From: Phialocephala subalpina
Taxonomy: Eukaryota > Ascomycota > Leotiomycetes > Helotiales > Mollisiaceae
Direction: 5' to 3'
NCBI GenBank assembly: GCA_900073065.1
Contig: FJOG01000007.1
Span: 564,696 to 628,695, forward strand
Length of the DNA stretch: 64,000 nt
In this document: positions 36,377-46,749 of the stretch, in pieces
Position numbering within the stretch: the stretch's first letter is position 1
Layout: every line of letters begins with the position of its first letter
Made by a program: the position numbers and the translations under genes
The notes under the pieces: model-generated
Databases searched by the model: none
What the model was told of the DNA's origin: nothing
The model's input: the letters and a program-made list of their open reading frames with translations, nothing else

Positions 36377-38583
36377 TCACCGGACTGCCAATCTCACCAA
36401 GCCATCAATCTCACGCCCGGCCAATCGATTGTTCTCCTCCCATTGCACCTTAAGTGCCTGAGGTGTCCCGTTCCCCTCGCCCGTAAGCCTGATTCCAAAT
36501 TCCATCTTCCCAACTCTGATGTCAGCTGACAGCTCACAATTTACTTGAGAGAAGACAAATTTCTTCCCTGTTAGCGTTCGCCGACGACTACTGATCGCAT
36601 CATGCAAGTCTGCTTCAGGGTCTGCTATTACGTGACAGATCACTGTCGCGCCCCCTTTCCCATCCAGAGAAGTAGGCAGCCTAGTTGGCTCAAGTGTGGA
36701 TCGCACTACGCTGAAACCCCAAGTATCGATTATCTTGTCGGCGGTGAGAATGAGAGAATACATCCTACGGACGCATTCGTCTCTGCGCCCGTTCTTTAAA
36801 ACTAACCAATCGATTTGTTTCTCAACGTAATTTCTACCATCCAGCGGATTTCTCGTGTACGTCTGGGCAGAGTGCTTTTTCTTGCTGTACAGCTCTTTAC
36901 ACAATATTCCATAAGAGGCATTTGAATTGCGGATTGGAATCACGGGGAGTTTATTCGAGGAATGTTGCCAACGATCGAAGACTAAGCCCTTGCACACTGC
37001 AAGCGGACTATGTAGACCGTCAGCGGGTGAATGAGAGTTGGCTACCTATGACTTACAGATCTTCGGGCTTTGGCGCAAATAGCACCTTCATGTTAATGCA
37101 ATGCTCTACAATATGCTCTTGTACGTATATTGAAGAGCCAAGGCCTCCGGCAAGAAATATAGATGACTGCAATGTTCTTCTTAGTATGCATACACATGGA
37201 GCGAAGGAGTTTTCTATAATACACACCAGTCGTATATCGGGTCGATGCGCTCCTAGAAATGCAATCTCAGTATCAATAAGTTCGATAATTTTTTGAATCT
37301 GCGTGTCAAACATTGCCTTGAGCTGATCACTGATCAAATATCAATACTACTGTAAAAACAAGCAAGAGATCTGTATTGCTTACCGAGAAAGATTTATTCG
37401 CTGGTTCGAGTTGGGGATGGCCAATTGCATATTTTTCAATGAAGCAACAAGACGTTTTCCAAACCGAGTCTTCAAAGCTTGAAACTCGCCCCTCGTAATC
37501 TGGTGAGCTAACAATCGAGCCATGTCTTCTGGTACGACTCCAAGGATTCTCAACTGTTCCTCAGCAATTGCCTGAAACATTTCATCAATGTCAACAGAAC
37601 CAACGGCAATGGCTAAGCGGTGAAATGGTTAGCGCGTGCTCATAAACAAAGAGCAGACAATGGCAACATACCTTGAGGACAGTCAAGGCTTTCCAGCTCA
37701 ACCATTTCTTCCTGTACTTTCTTCACTTGCATGACACACATGTCCTATTGCAGTTAGGACATTTGCTGCAGTTCATTTGAAAAGACAAAAGGCCTACAGT
37801 TGTCCCTCCTCCAGCGTCGCAGACCATGAAAGCCTCTCCTTCCTAAGTATGTGTTAGAAGTTGATCGAGGATGACTAGGAACATTGCTTGGTGAAAAGAT
37901 GGCATGTACCTCAAAGCTGTGATCTCGTGATTTTGCAGTAAAGACAGCAGCAGCCTCGCCCTCGGTCATTTCCATGATGACCGTACCAGTTTCTGCAAAG
38001 CCTGCACTATCCACGAGCTCTCGAAAACACTGAAGCAAAGCATCATCCGTCCATATTGTTGGAATACCGAAGACGAATTCGATGGTTGTCAAGTGTACGT
38101 CGATTATCAACTGCTCTTGAAGATAATGCATTATGTGATTATGCAAAGCACCCAAGAAATGCGCGTACCATGACTTCACATCCTTCAGTTTGGGCGCATT
38201 TTCTGAGGCCCTTAAAAACTTCTGCTTGACAAAGTATGTATCCAAGTAGAACTTAAACATATCTTTAATCGCCATTCCGGGACCCAAGTTTCCCAGCTCG
38301 GGGCAACTGAAGCCCCATGAATGAATATCGACCTCGCCAGCCTTATAGGTAAGTCTCGTTGGAACTTTGCTGGTAGTGCGATCTTCGGTTCCAGGCCATT
38401 GTTGGAGGACAATGAATCTGCCGTCCGGGGCGTTGTAGTAAATCGCAACTCCTAAATGTGAGACACGACACATCAGTTTTTGCTGACTTCAGACCCCTGA
38501 TCTCCATCTCAATCTTGTCTATACATACCTGTGCAAGTTAAGCCAATGTCTATGCCAACTATGACACTCCAGACTGCAGACAT
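36377..38583 (-). CDS. HSPA12-like Hsp70-family ATPase
   Basis: Eight exons join in phase: 38583-38529, 38451-37910, 37842-37798, 37744-37672, 37612-37384, 37329-37227, 37166-37057 and 37007-36377, giving 595 residues. The actin-like ATPase fold is clear: phosphate-1 loop VGIDIGLTCTGVAI at residues 8-21 (formed across intron 1), phosphate-2 CDAGGGTTD near 207-215 (formed across introns 2 and 3), and the adenosine loop IFLAGGLGSS in exon 7. The order matches fungal HSPA12-like Hsp70s, which lack the canonical peptide-binding domain and have a divergent C-terminus. Exon 3 is only 45 nt. No stop or frameshift was found. Family members bind ATP in the cytosol; clients are unknown, and many copies are found in fungal genomes. 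Confidence 0.9.
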
Positions 38584-39684
38584 CGTGATTAAAAATTATC
38601 AAATCGACAGAAACTCTTCCTCGCCTCTATACAAGCAGCAATACCTCAAATTAATGTTCCTTTGAAATCTGAACGAGGCTCTGGACTCTGGACTCAGTTC
38701 CCGAATCGTGAGTTCTCCCTTTCGGATCTTTTCGTGTTCATTTTCCATTGGGTACAGTGTAGGGCTGACCACCAATCGGTGAGTGACTACAGGAGTCAAA
38801 TGAAAAATCGGGCATTTTAGGCTCTAGTGTCTTCCAAAGGCATATCAGAAGTGCCACATCATATGCATTTGCGTTTTGGAAGGACTAAAGTGCATATCGT
38901 CTTTAGCCACTGCATGATCAGAAGACGTCGACAGCCTCATCGCCTAGTGCCATATCCACCACTCAGCGAACCAGGCTATCTCTCATTCGAGCCGTGGAGT
39001 GACTCCTCTGAGGTGTACCATTGTATATTGGAGCCCAATATCATTTCATGAGATAGTGGTTTCGGCCTTGCCCCTTATGCCACCAAATGATCTCGTCTAC
39101 CAAGATCTGCAGGCTTATCAGTCTTTTCATAGCCAGATCAGAATGCCACAGACTTGTCAAAAACTCTATCAGTCAACGAAGATCTCTAATTTGTCTTGAT
39201 GGTATCCCAAAGAGATATGAATCGACTTTACAAGTGTATTCAGATATGCAATCCAATCATTCTAGTCCCTGCCACCTGCACTTCGGGCCTCATATTCTCA
39301 CTTCCGACCGATACATAAGGGCGCCTGCAGGATACAGCTATGGATAAGGTCTCACAGCAGTTTGCAATTCTCCTCAACTGGAACTGGTAGAAAAAATCAA
39401 GGCTGAGTTCCGATGCTGGTATTCCATCTGTTGCTAGGCGCGCCACGAATACGAGACAGCCTTGTCAAAATAGCTGATTCATCATGACTATCCTAGCCCT
39501 GCATGACTTCAAAGACACCGTTTGGAGTCTTATGGGCCTGCTGTCGAAGATGAATTGGAATATCTGCGCGTATTGTGATAGTAATGGCGCGGAGTGGCTT
39601 AGCTTCTAAGCCACAGTTCTAAAATCGAAGCCAATCGATACACAATCGAAGTGATGACAGTGCAATAGAGCTTGGGGCGTCGCT
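38584..39684. other. Intergenic interval
   Basis: No supported gene; several short frames overlap. A perfect 9-bp inverted repeat with a 3-base loop (GTGGCTTAG-CTT-CTAAGCCAC) lies near 39594-39614, just left of a mariner-type MITE. Confidence 0.5.
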
Positions 39685-39686
39685 TA

Positions 39687-40464
39687 CGTAGACAGGGCCT
39701 GATCGCTACATAGACAGGCCCTGTCTACTTAACGGTGACCTTGTCCCTGTAACTTTTGAGTAATTAAAGTTTAAAATACTTTTATTGGCCGCGGTTTTAT
39801 TACATGTCATTCGGTAATCCTTAAATCACTAAGTGATGGACTTCCAAGGTCCCGAAGATACTTTTTATTAAAGATATACTTCAAGTAAACGTTTAAATTT
39901 AAGAGATTAAATGTACGCATAAAAGCGAATACAAAAAGTCGCTAAATCTATTAAAATAATTTAACGTATTTATTTTTATAAATTGTGAATAGAATAGTAG
40001 AATACTTGCGTGCGGGTGCTTGTGTGCTAGCGTCCTAATTATATACTCTTTTCCTTCTTCGAGGTATATCCTCAAAAACAAAGCGCCTAATGCTTCTCGA
40101 GTCGGCGTATAGGGCTCTTATACGGAGGTTGCCTTCAAAGGTGCCCGGACTTAAGGGCTGTTGGCTGATCCTTACAGGGTACGCTGTGTAGCGAATGCTA
40201 TCCTACTGTCAGTGTATCACAGCGACGACGGCCCTGAAGCCTTGGAGATTCAGTGATTGAGAGCCTAGATATCTCCTTCTTCAGGGCATTTTAGCGATGT
40301 AAGCGCTAAAGTCCCGAGACCTTTGAAACCGACCTCCGTACTGAGCCGAGGAAGAGTTCTGACTATTTCACGGAGGTCGGAATTTCTTGTATTTCGGCCT
40401 AGAGAGACAGGGCCAATGTTACACAGACAGGGCCTGCCTATGTAACGATTAGGCGCTGTCCACG
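39687..40464. mobile_element. Tc1/mariner-type MITE (778 bp) flanked by TA
   Basis: Long inverted repeats of about 65 bp: left 39687-39751 begins CGTAGACAGGGCCTGATCG, right (reverse complement of 40400-40464) begins CGTGGACAGCGCCTAATCG, and both continue with TACATAGRCAGGCCCTGTCT. TA sits directly outside both ends (39685-39686, 40465-40466), the target duplication of Tc1/mariner elements. ACAGGGCC recurs in both arms. The inside has an A+T-rich left part and a G+C-rich right part and no transposase. Fungal Fot1/Pot2-type elements have similar structure. It lies 181 bp upstream of the next gene's ATG. Confidence 0.82.
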
Positions 40465-40645
40465 TAACGTTTGCTAAGCTGGGATTTGCTTACGAGATTG
40501 TCAGTCACCTGCTGACAAGGCTGCAAATGAAAATGCAAATGAACAGTTGTTCATTCAATTCTCCACATCTTCGCATCATCACAACATACAGCTCAGAAAC
40601 AGCACCACATATTTACTACCCCTGCTTCCCACCCATTTCTCGAAC

Positions 40646-40972
40646 ATGTCTAGCCAAACTTCCGATTCTAAGCGGCAAGGCATTCTACAATCGGAAACAA
40701 GATACGAAGCACCACTTCGGTCGTACGGTTCACCCGAGGAAGTCATTCCAGGCAGCTACGCAATGTGGCTATACCCAGGACATTCACTGCAACAGCACTT
40801 TGACGTCGTACTCGCAGATCTCAAAGTGCACATCAGTGGTACTCTGCACGCCATTGTGAAACATGTGATATATATCGCTTCCAATGTGGATGATGAGCTG
40901 TTGGCAGCTATCAGGTCAGATCCTGGCGTTGATGCCGTGGACTTTGACTATCGGGCTTATTTGATAGAGTGA
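40646..40972 (+). CDS. Small protein resembling peptidase inhibitor I9 / subtilisin propeptide
   Basis: A single-exon frame of 108 residues from ATG 40646. The pattern VIPGSYAMWLYPGHSLQQHF, then a helical segment, then DDELLAAIRSDPGVDAVDFD matches the beta-alpha-beta layout of fungal I9-like small proteins, where a GSY.. strand is followed by a strand around DPGV..V. No signal peptide, so cytosolic. These proteins resemble yeast proteinase B inhibitor and can inhibit or help fold subtilases, but that activity is inferred. A mariner-type MITE occupies its upstream region from 181 bp before the start, so promoter function may be affected. Confidence 0.6.
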   Translation: MSSQTSDSKRQGILQSETRYEAPLRSYGSPEEVIPGSYAMWLYPGHSLQQHFDVVLADLKVHISGTLHAIVKHVIYIASNVDDELLAAIRSDPGVDAVDFDYRAYLIE

Positions 40973-42283
40973 TGGCGGCTATTTAAAGGTTGTTTAAAAG
41001 TGATTTCTAGCAAGGAAGGGAATAAGAAATTGTGATCTGGAAGATAATGGGTGTGCAATTTTAGAAATGACGATGTGAGGTCGATTGCTGAGGCATGCGA
41101 GGAGGAAGCCGGGAGGAAAAGACTTCGATGCTAAGTAGTGGCCAATACAATTTCTCTGCCAATTATAGCCTTTCTTCTGCGCCGAGTCTCCTAGGCATAA
41201 AAGAACATGTTCCGTTACAGGACGTCACAACAAGCAAAAGGAGGGCATATCGCTTAGTTCAGCGGCTAGGAGAAGACATCGAAGTTGAGAGAACCCGATC
41301 GACAGGTCCAAGAGAAGTATTTCATATCTAGAACAGACCTCCTTCCATCACTGAAAGTGTGTTCTGACAGGAACTGGGAAACGCATTGCCATGAGCAACA
41401 GAATCACTGGGAATAATCGAAAAGTTGACATGAAATTCTTTTACAGTTTGTATAACTTTTCCTATCGAGATAAGCTATCCAAAGAAAGCGTAAGGTTTGG
41501 GAGGCTGGCTCAAGCACGTGATCTCCTATATCTCCCAAATTTCCCGTAATATTGAGTTACGCATCCCACGTTCACATTCAATGTGTTTGTTGAAACAGGC
41601 TTTGGTAGCAAAAAATTTTTACCATATGATGCGAATGTAACAAATCCCACATTCCGATGAAACAAATTTGTACATAGCACAATACGACATACCCGCAGTA
41701 CTTCCAACGTCATCAATGAACACGTTCGGTGATACACGTTTCCTCCTATAGGAATCCATAACTCCCTTGGTCCATTTGCCGAGCCTGAGATTATGGATTT
41801 CGACTAAGTAAAAGAGAAATTGATCAGGTCTAAAAAATACAAAACCAGTAAGGTATTGGTCAAAATAATGTTCTGACTTAAGGCGTTCGATCCGGATCTT
41901 CTAGTCCACAAAACAGTCATCGATATTTTCGTCAAGGTCGTAAATATATCTTTGGAATACTCGCCGCAGTATGAGCAGATATCTATAACTGATCCTGAGG
42001 TTGGTAAAGCGCTGGGAAAGAGGAACAAGGCAAGTGGGTTTGTTTGAAGGTATAGTACTATTCTAACATTTTTTTTAGCAGGATATGGCTATATAATAGT
42101 ATAGTTTATGATTACAGCGTAAATAATATAATAAACATGGATTAATAAGACTATAAAAGGTATATATTTCTTTTCTATTTTATAGTTTTCGATAACTTTC
42201 TAAGGTATATAAATCCAATCTTTTTATATGGTAATATATTATAAATATTCATAATCTTCCCATTCCTCTCGATTCCCACAGTA
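40973..42283. other. Gene-free interval
   Basis: No supported gene. 42050-42250 is A+T-rich. Frames at 41095-41331, 41510-41737 and 41804-42028 are short and unmatched. Confidence 0.5.
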
Positions 42284-43411
42284 TTAGAAGTAGAAGATAT
42301 AGCAGTACGATATTGATTTTTCCTTCCGAGACTTGCTAACCGTTCTTTGCGTTTGATTAAGGCTATCTTCCACCATATTATCCGAGTCTATGTAGCGAAA
42401 TAGCTCCAAGGTACTAGCTAGAGAAGATAGCACCGACTAATCATCAATGTAATCAGAGTCGAGCGAAATTTTTAAACTTATATCTGTACCGAAGTCCAAT
42501 AGGAGTATTCGCACCAAGTTATCTAGTCTACCAATCCCGGAATAGTAACGTTTTTGCCTGCTCCTCAATGAACTTATAAGCAAAGCCGCTTTTTTAACAA
42601 TACCATTGATAAAATGAACTGTTTTATCATCGGATTCTAAAGAAGGCTTCTCTAGAAGTTCATTCTGAGCGAGATTCGTATCAATATCAATAGCTATCGC
42701 TTTTTTTATTATTAGAACAACCAGTCTTCAAGTCTCGTCGCCGTCTTTTCACAGCCCACATGCCAATACGACCAAGTTTTCGTTACTTTCGAGACTATAA
42801 TACGGGTATTCTTGAAGAGTGTCCAACCAGAACTTCTCCTCGAGGTCTAGCTCTGTTAGGACCAGTTCAGACCCCGCATCTTGGATGTTTGTCTGGTCTG
42901 GAACTTGAATGCGATTCAGATGGCTGAGAACTCTCCTAGCCCGGCTCTTGTGTCTTACTGGCTCTTCATGAATCTTCTCTGATTGGTAAGGAATGCTGAT
43001 ATTAACTCATTCCAAGACCAAATTAATTTATATTACATAAAGTTCGATATTTGGTGTATTTGACTGCCGCTAATCACGTAACCGCAACAAATCAGTTGTA
43101 TCCTTGTATCTGGCTCTCGATGCCAACGCAACAACAGTTTTGCTGTCACTGACTGACGTAGCTGAGCGCGTGGTCCGGGCTTGGCCACTAAATATGGACG
43201 TAGAGCTACTCCAGTGAGCCCGAATACTGCCTGAAGATGAGTAAAGTGAATGACTGCTTGGCGACTCTTCTGGCCGAGCCAATCTTTCAATCCCAAAACT
43301 CTCCGTGAGAAGAGCGATAGAATAGAAGTCTTTCAGCTCAGCAGGAGAGCGGGGCTGCGGCCACCGCATGTCCAAAGTATACACCATTGTCGACGAGTAT
43401 CCGTCCTCCAC
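42284..43411 (-). pseudogene. Decayed unknown protein gene
   Basis: Read on the minus strand, three protein-like stretches follow one another. 43411-43070 encodes about 113 residues (RWPQPRSPAELKDFYSIALL). About 42985-42770 encodes KSRARRVLSHLNRIQVPD and DLEEKFWLDTLQEYPYYS. 42680-42284 encodes KTVHFINGIVKKAALLIS and LDNLVRILLLDFGTDISL. A TAG interrupts the third between YIDD and SVLSSL (a TGG-to-TAG change would fit), a TGA ends the second after VLACGL, and a frameshift separates the second and third. No ATG begins the first frame except an internal one near 43387. I do not recognise the family. It is transcribed away from the gene at 43749. Confidence 0.4.
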
Positions 43412-43748
43412 GGAGCTACGTTGGTGACAATGGCATATCTATAGCAGTCGAGCGAAAGGAATTAACTTTGATATGAAATTCAGAAACTCGTCGTTCAAAA
43501 CACAGTAGGAACGTTTTATTCGGATACGAGGTCGAGGCTCGTGATAGGAAAAGCATGAAACAGAACGCGGTGTTGCGCTGCTGTGATACTAACACCAATA
43601 GGCGTCGCAAGAATTCCAAGGCGGATTGCATTGCGTGTCTGGCCTTGTGTGGGATCGCTACCATGCGCTCGGTGCTTACGTTGGCGGTTATTCGCAGTGT
43701 CGCTCGCCTCGAGAAACTAATTTGCCCACGTACCCTTGCCAAGTCACG

Positions 43749-44658
43749 ATGAGTATCAGACACTACATGTCCATAGTCAAGGGTAAGGCGAGTTCTTTCT
43801 TTCTTTTCCTTCTTTATGACCGCAAACCTTCAGATCCTACCCCAGATTTTCGTCCCGCCCTATGGCCACCGACATATTTTCTCTATGTCTCTTCCTTGCA
43901 GCGTGCTTGAGTCTCGGGGGTACACTTAACGCAGTGCTTGATGAGATCGATGTCTACCAAACGGTCCTAGCCATCGTCGTCGAAAACCTCCAGAGCGTAG
44001 AGTCAATTCACAGGTCAATTCTGTGTTCGAAAGCGAAAAGCGTTGAGCTGGACAGACTGGACAAACAACTTCAGAAAATCAAAGTGGCGTTGAGGAAAGC
44101 GGGAAGGGCTGTGAACTGGATCTCACGTGACAGCGAGGGCAACTTACAACTTGGGCCGAGAGAAATCCTTGCATGGTCGCTTATATATAAAAAGATTGCC
44201 AAAGCGTACGATCAGCTCTTGACTTTGTGCAAGGAGGAACTAAGGGAAATCAAAGCCGATATCCTTGAGTTGAACAGGGCGAACAAACAACAATATCCAA
44301 GATCAGTCTTTTTTGAGCAAATACAACAACAGAGGTGGTCAAGATTATATGGTAGGGCCACGAGAAATGCAATACTCTACACAGGACCTCCTGAGCAGTT
44401 ATCTCGGACGGTAGATGATGCTATAGTAAGTTTAGGAATTTCTTCTTAGCGTTGCGCTGGACACTTCCTTTTTTTTGTCAAGTTGCCAGACGAGGGCTGA
44501 CGCACGACATTGACTTAGTTGACGATATAATATTGTTTGAAGTATCCTCATACCTTTCGACACGCGAATGGATATCGGACGATGAATCGGGCTTCTGTGT
44601 TCGAAGGCTCGGGTTGCGTTGCGAGTCACATATTTTTACGGTATCAAGCATTGTATGA
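43749..44658 (+). CDS. Helical protein of unknown function
   Basis: Exon 1 (43749-43782) codes for MSIRHYMSIVK and splices (GTAAGG donor, strong pyrimidine tract and CAG at 43899-43901) to exon 2 at 43902, which reads ACLSLGGTLNAVLDEIDVY and continues with Leu/Lys/Glu-rich helices (LDRLDKQLQKIKVALRKAG, EELREIKADILELNRANK). A GTAAGT donor after TVDDAI (44426) suggests a third exon with DLVDDIILFEVSSYLSTREW ending at 44658, but I could not close the phase at its acceptor. If unspliced, the protein ends at 44449. The helical start recalls N-terminal domains of fungal STAND proteins, without proof. The true start may be further upstream. Confidence 0.45.
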
Positions 44659-45479
44659 ATGAACGATGTCTAGGAGAATTATGAGCTGAATGCTCCAGTT
44701 TTATTACTACTATATACGTTCATGTACTTGAGATTGTCACCAATCAGGTGAGAATGTAAGATCTTACTTCCATACGTTCAGCTTGCAGTACACTAATTTT
44801 CTACTTTGTCACCACCTCATCCACTATGCTTGTGCAATACAGATTGATTCAGCGAGGCTTTATACTTCCAGGTCGGACAATTCTTTTCGTCGCTTGCATC
44901 AATTCTTGATCGAGTGCTTCGCATTGACAGTGGCCGGCCTGTTTGTCGGTTGACCTGCTAATTAAGCGAGCCCCTTTACCACTCAGGCGTGCTAACCACA
45001 ACACAATCTGGAACTTAAGCCAGTAGCTCTCATATCATGAAATGACGTTTTAAAATTGAAATTTCAGATACAGTCGACACATTGATGGAGGCCAAATTTG
45101 CATATCTAATGCTGTTGTCGCACGCAGGCAGATATCTTAGAAATTGCCAAGCAACCCCTGTTTTCGGTCGAACTACTCTCTGCATCAATTGTCAAGGTCG
45201 CAACGCGCAGCTGATGTCTTTGACAGTTCTGTATTCATGGTATTTGTAATGAAGAGGGAGAAAGGCTTAGAGAATTGTAAATAAGGTTGAGTACTAGGGG
45301 GATATTAATACACGTGACCACGCAGCTAAGGTCGTTGATCTACTGACGTACACATCGTTGAACCATTCTTATGCACATGTCATCTACTTTTTAATAAGTA
45401 TAAACTATACCTGCAGTAGAGATATACCTAACAAAAACCTCCAAACACAATTCATTCTGTCTTGGGCTTCCTGCCCAAC
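44659..45479. other. Intergenic interval
   Basis: No open frame of note on either strand; nothing recognised. Confidence 0.5.
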
Positions 45480-46322
45480 GCTAAAGCTGCCGACAGTGGG
45501 ATTTTCTTTCCCTGTCATAGACTTCATCTAGAATCCATTCCATCTCAACCTTTACTTTTGTTAAATCTCCATCAAAACTCGCTTACGGATCTACTAGCAT
45601 CGGATTCTAACTCTCCCAAAAGAAGCGCATGAAGCCTTCCTTTCCCATGTTAAACCCAATATGAAACACTTCAAACCTGACGTCTCGGAAACCAGCTGTT
45701 TTCAGTCCTTCTCCCAACTTCGCACGTCCAATCCAGTGCCTCGGAGGCACAAGAGATGGATTCACGTATATAGAATCCACAGCGCTTTCTGCCTCATCTC
45801 ACAGTGCATGCGGTCCTCAATTTTCGTTAAAATCCCAAATTCCAATAGCAACGATACCATCAAGCTTCAAGAGATGTGCCCACTGCGCAAGCGTTCCCTC
45901 CGTTACGGGTTCCGGAAGTGCCTAAAGGACCATCGTGCCAAAAATATGCGAGAATGACCCCTCAGCGTTGCTGCTCCACCTACTAGAGTAGCCATATGAA
46001 CGACTTAAGTTGCAATCTTGCTTGTTGTGGGAGCTTTGATCAAGGAAATGAGTTGATCGAGCATGCTGAGTGAGATATCTGTTGCTAGTATTGGAATTTC
46101 AGGGTATTCCCTAGCCAAGTAGTGCGTGAGAGAACCAGTGCCCGCTCCCAGGTCGATAGCATGCGCAGAAGGAGAGTTCAGTGGATGCAAGTCGTTGGCG
46201 AGGGTGATGAGTCTGGCAGCACCGAGGCGAGAGCTACGACCGACGGCCGGCCTCGCTGTATTGTGCAGCGGCGGTATCCCACACTTCGGATCACTCAACT
46301 CTTTAACTAAAACCATGGCCAT
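45480..46322 (-). pseudogene. SAM-dependent methyltransferase, inactivated
   Basis: The N-terminal part (46322-46005) is open and contains the class I SAM-binding motif AIDLGAGTGSL and an acidic second strand ATDIS. Continuing on the minus strand, one frame reads MVL-stop-ALPEPVTEGTLAQWAHLL, GIVAIGIWDFNEN-stop-GPHAL-stop-DEAESA, VPPRHWIGRAKLGEGLKTAG and IGFNMGKEGFMRFFWES. Stops include TAG at 45922-45924, TGA at 45817-45819 and TGA at 45799-45801 (complement), with more downstream; TAG and the last TGA fit CAG and CGA ancestors. A frameshift lies near 46000. The family methylates small molecules using SAM; the substrate is unknown. A solo LTR is inserted 49 bp upstream of its first ATG. Confidence 0.72.
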
Positions 46323-46375
46323 GTTTGAGAAATGGTGGAGGAATCGAGAAGTGAAAATGCTAATGAATGGAATTC

Positions 46376-46586
46376 TGTTGTGGCCTAAGGCCCCTACGCC
46401 ACTGGTGGCGTAGAAGGCCCTGAACGGGCACTTCGTTCAGGCTAGGAGACCCCGAAGCTTCAGGGCTTATAGGGCCCTCAGGGCCTATATATACAGCGTA
46501 CCTGTCCACTGTAGAGGTAGAAGAGCAAGTCTTATAGCACACCTCAATTTATCACGTGCACGCTAGTCCAAATTTTATCCGCAACA
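46376..46586. mobile_element. Solo LTR (211 bp) with 5-bp target duplication
   Basis: Starts TGTTGTGG and ends CCGCAACA, so the termini are TGTTG/CAACA inverted repeats of LTR type. AATTC flanks both sides (46371-46375 and 46587-46591). Inside are G+C-rich palindromes (CTACGCCAC-TG-GTGGCGTAG) and a TATATATA box near 46490. No internal region remains, as after LTR-LTR recombination. Confidence 0.78.
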
Positions 46587-46749
46587 AATTCCTCGCTTAA
46601 GCCCCGGTCACCTGATCCACACGTGCCTTAAACCCCGAGACTTTCAACTTCTCAGCTCCGCTCTGTATAATCTCCCTCTGTATTCCAATTAGCTCATTTC
46701 GTACACATTTCTAAGGAGAGAATGTACCATAGTAGCGCGGACGTCCGGC

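Noticed and set aside
39590..39640. tRNA-like segment with a perfect hairpin
   Set aside because: Only one stem is present; no T-loop, acceptor stem or A/B box.
46380..46500. G+C-rich palindromes as a structured RNA or terminator
   Set aside because: TGTTG..CAACA ends and AATTC duplications explain the whole segment as a solo LTR.
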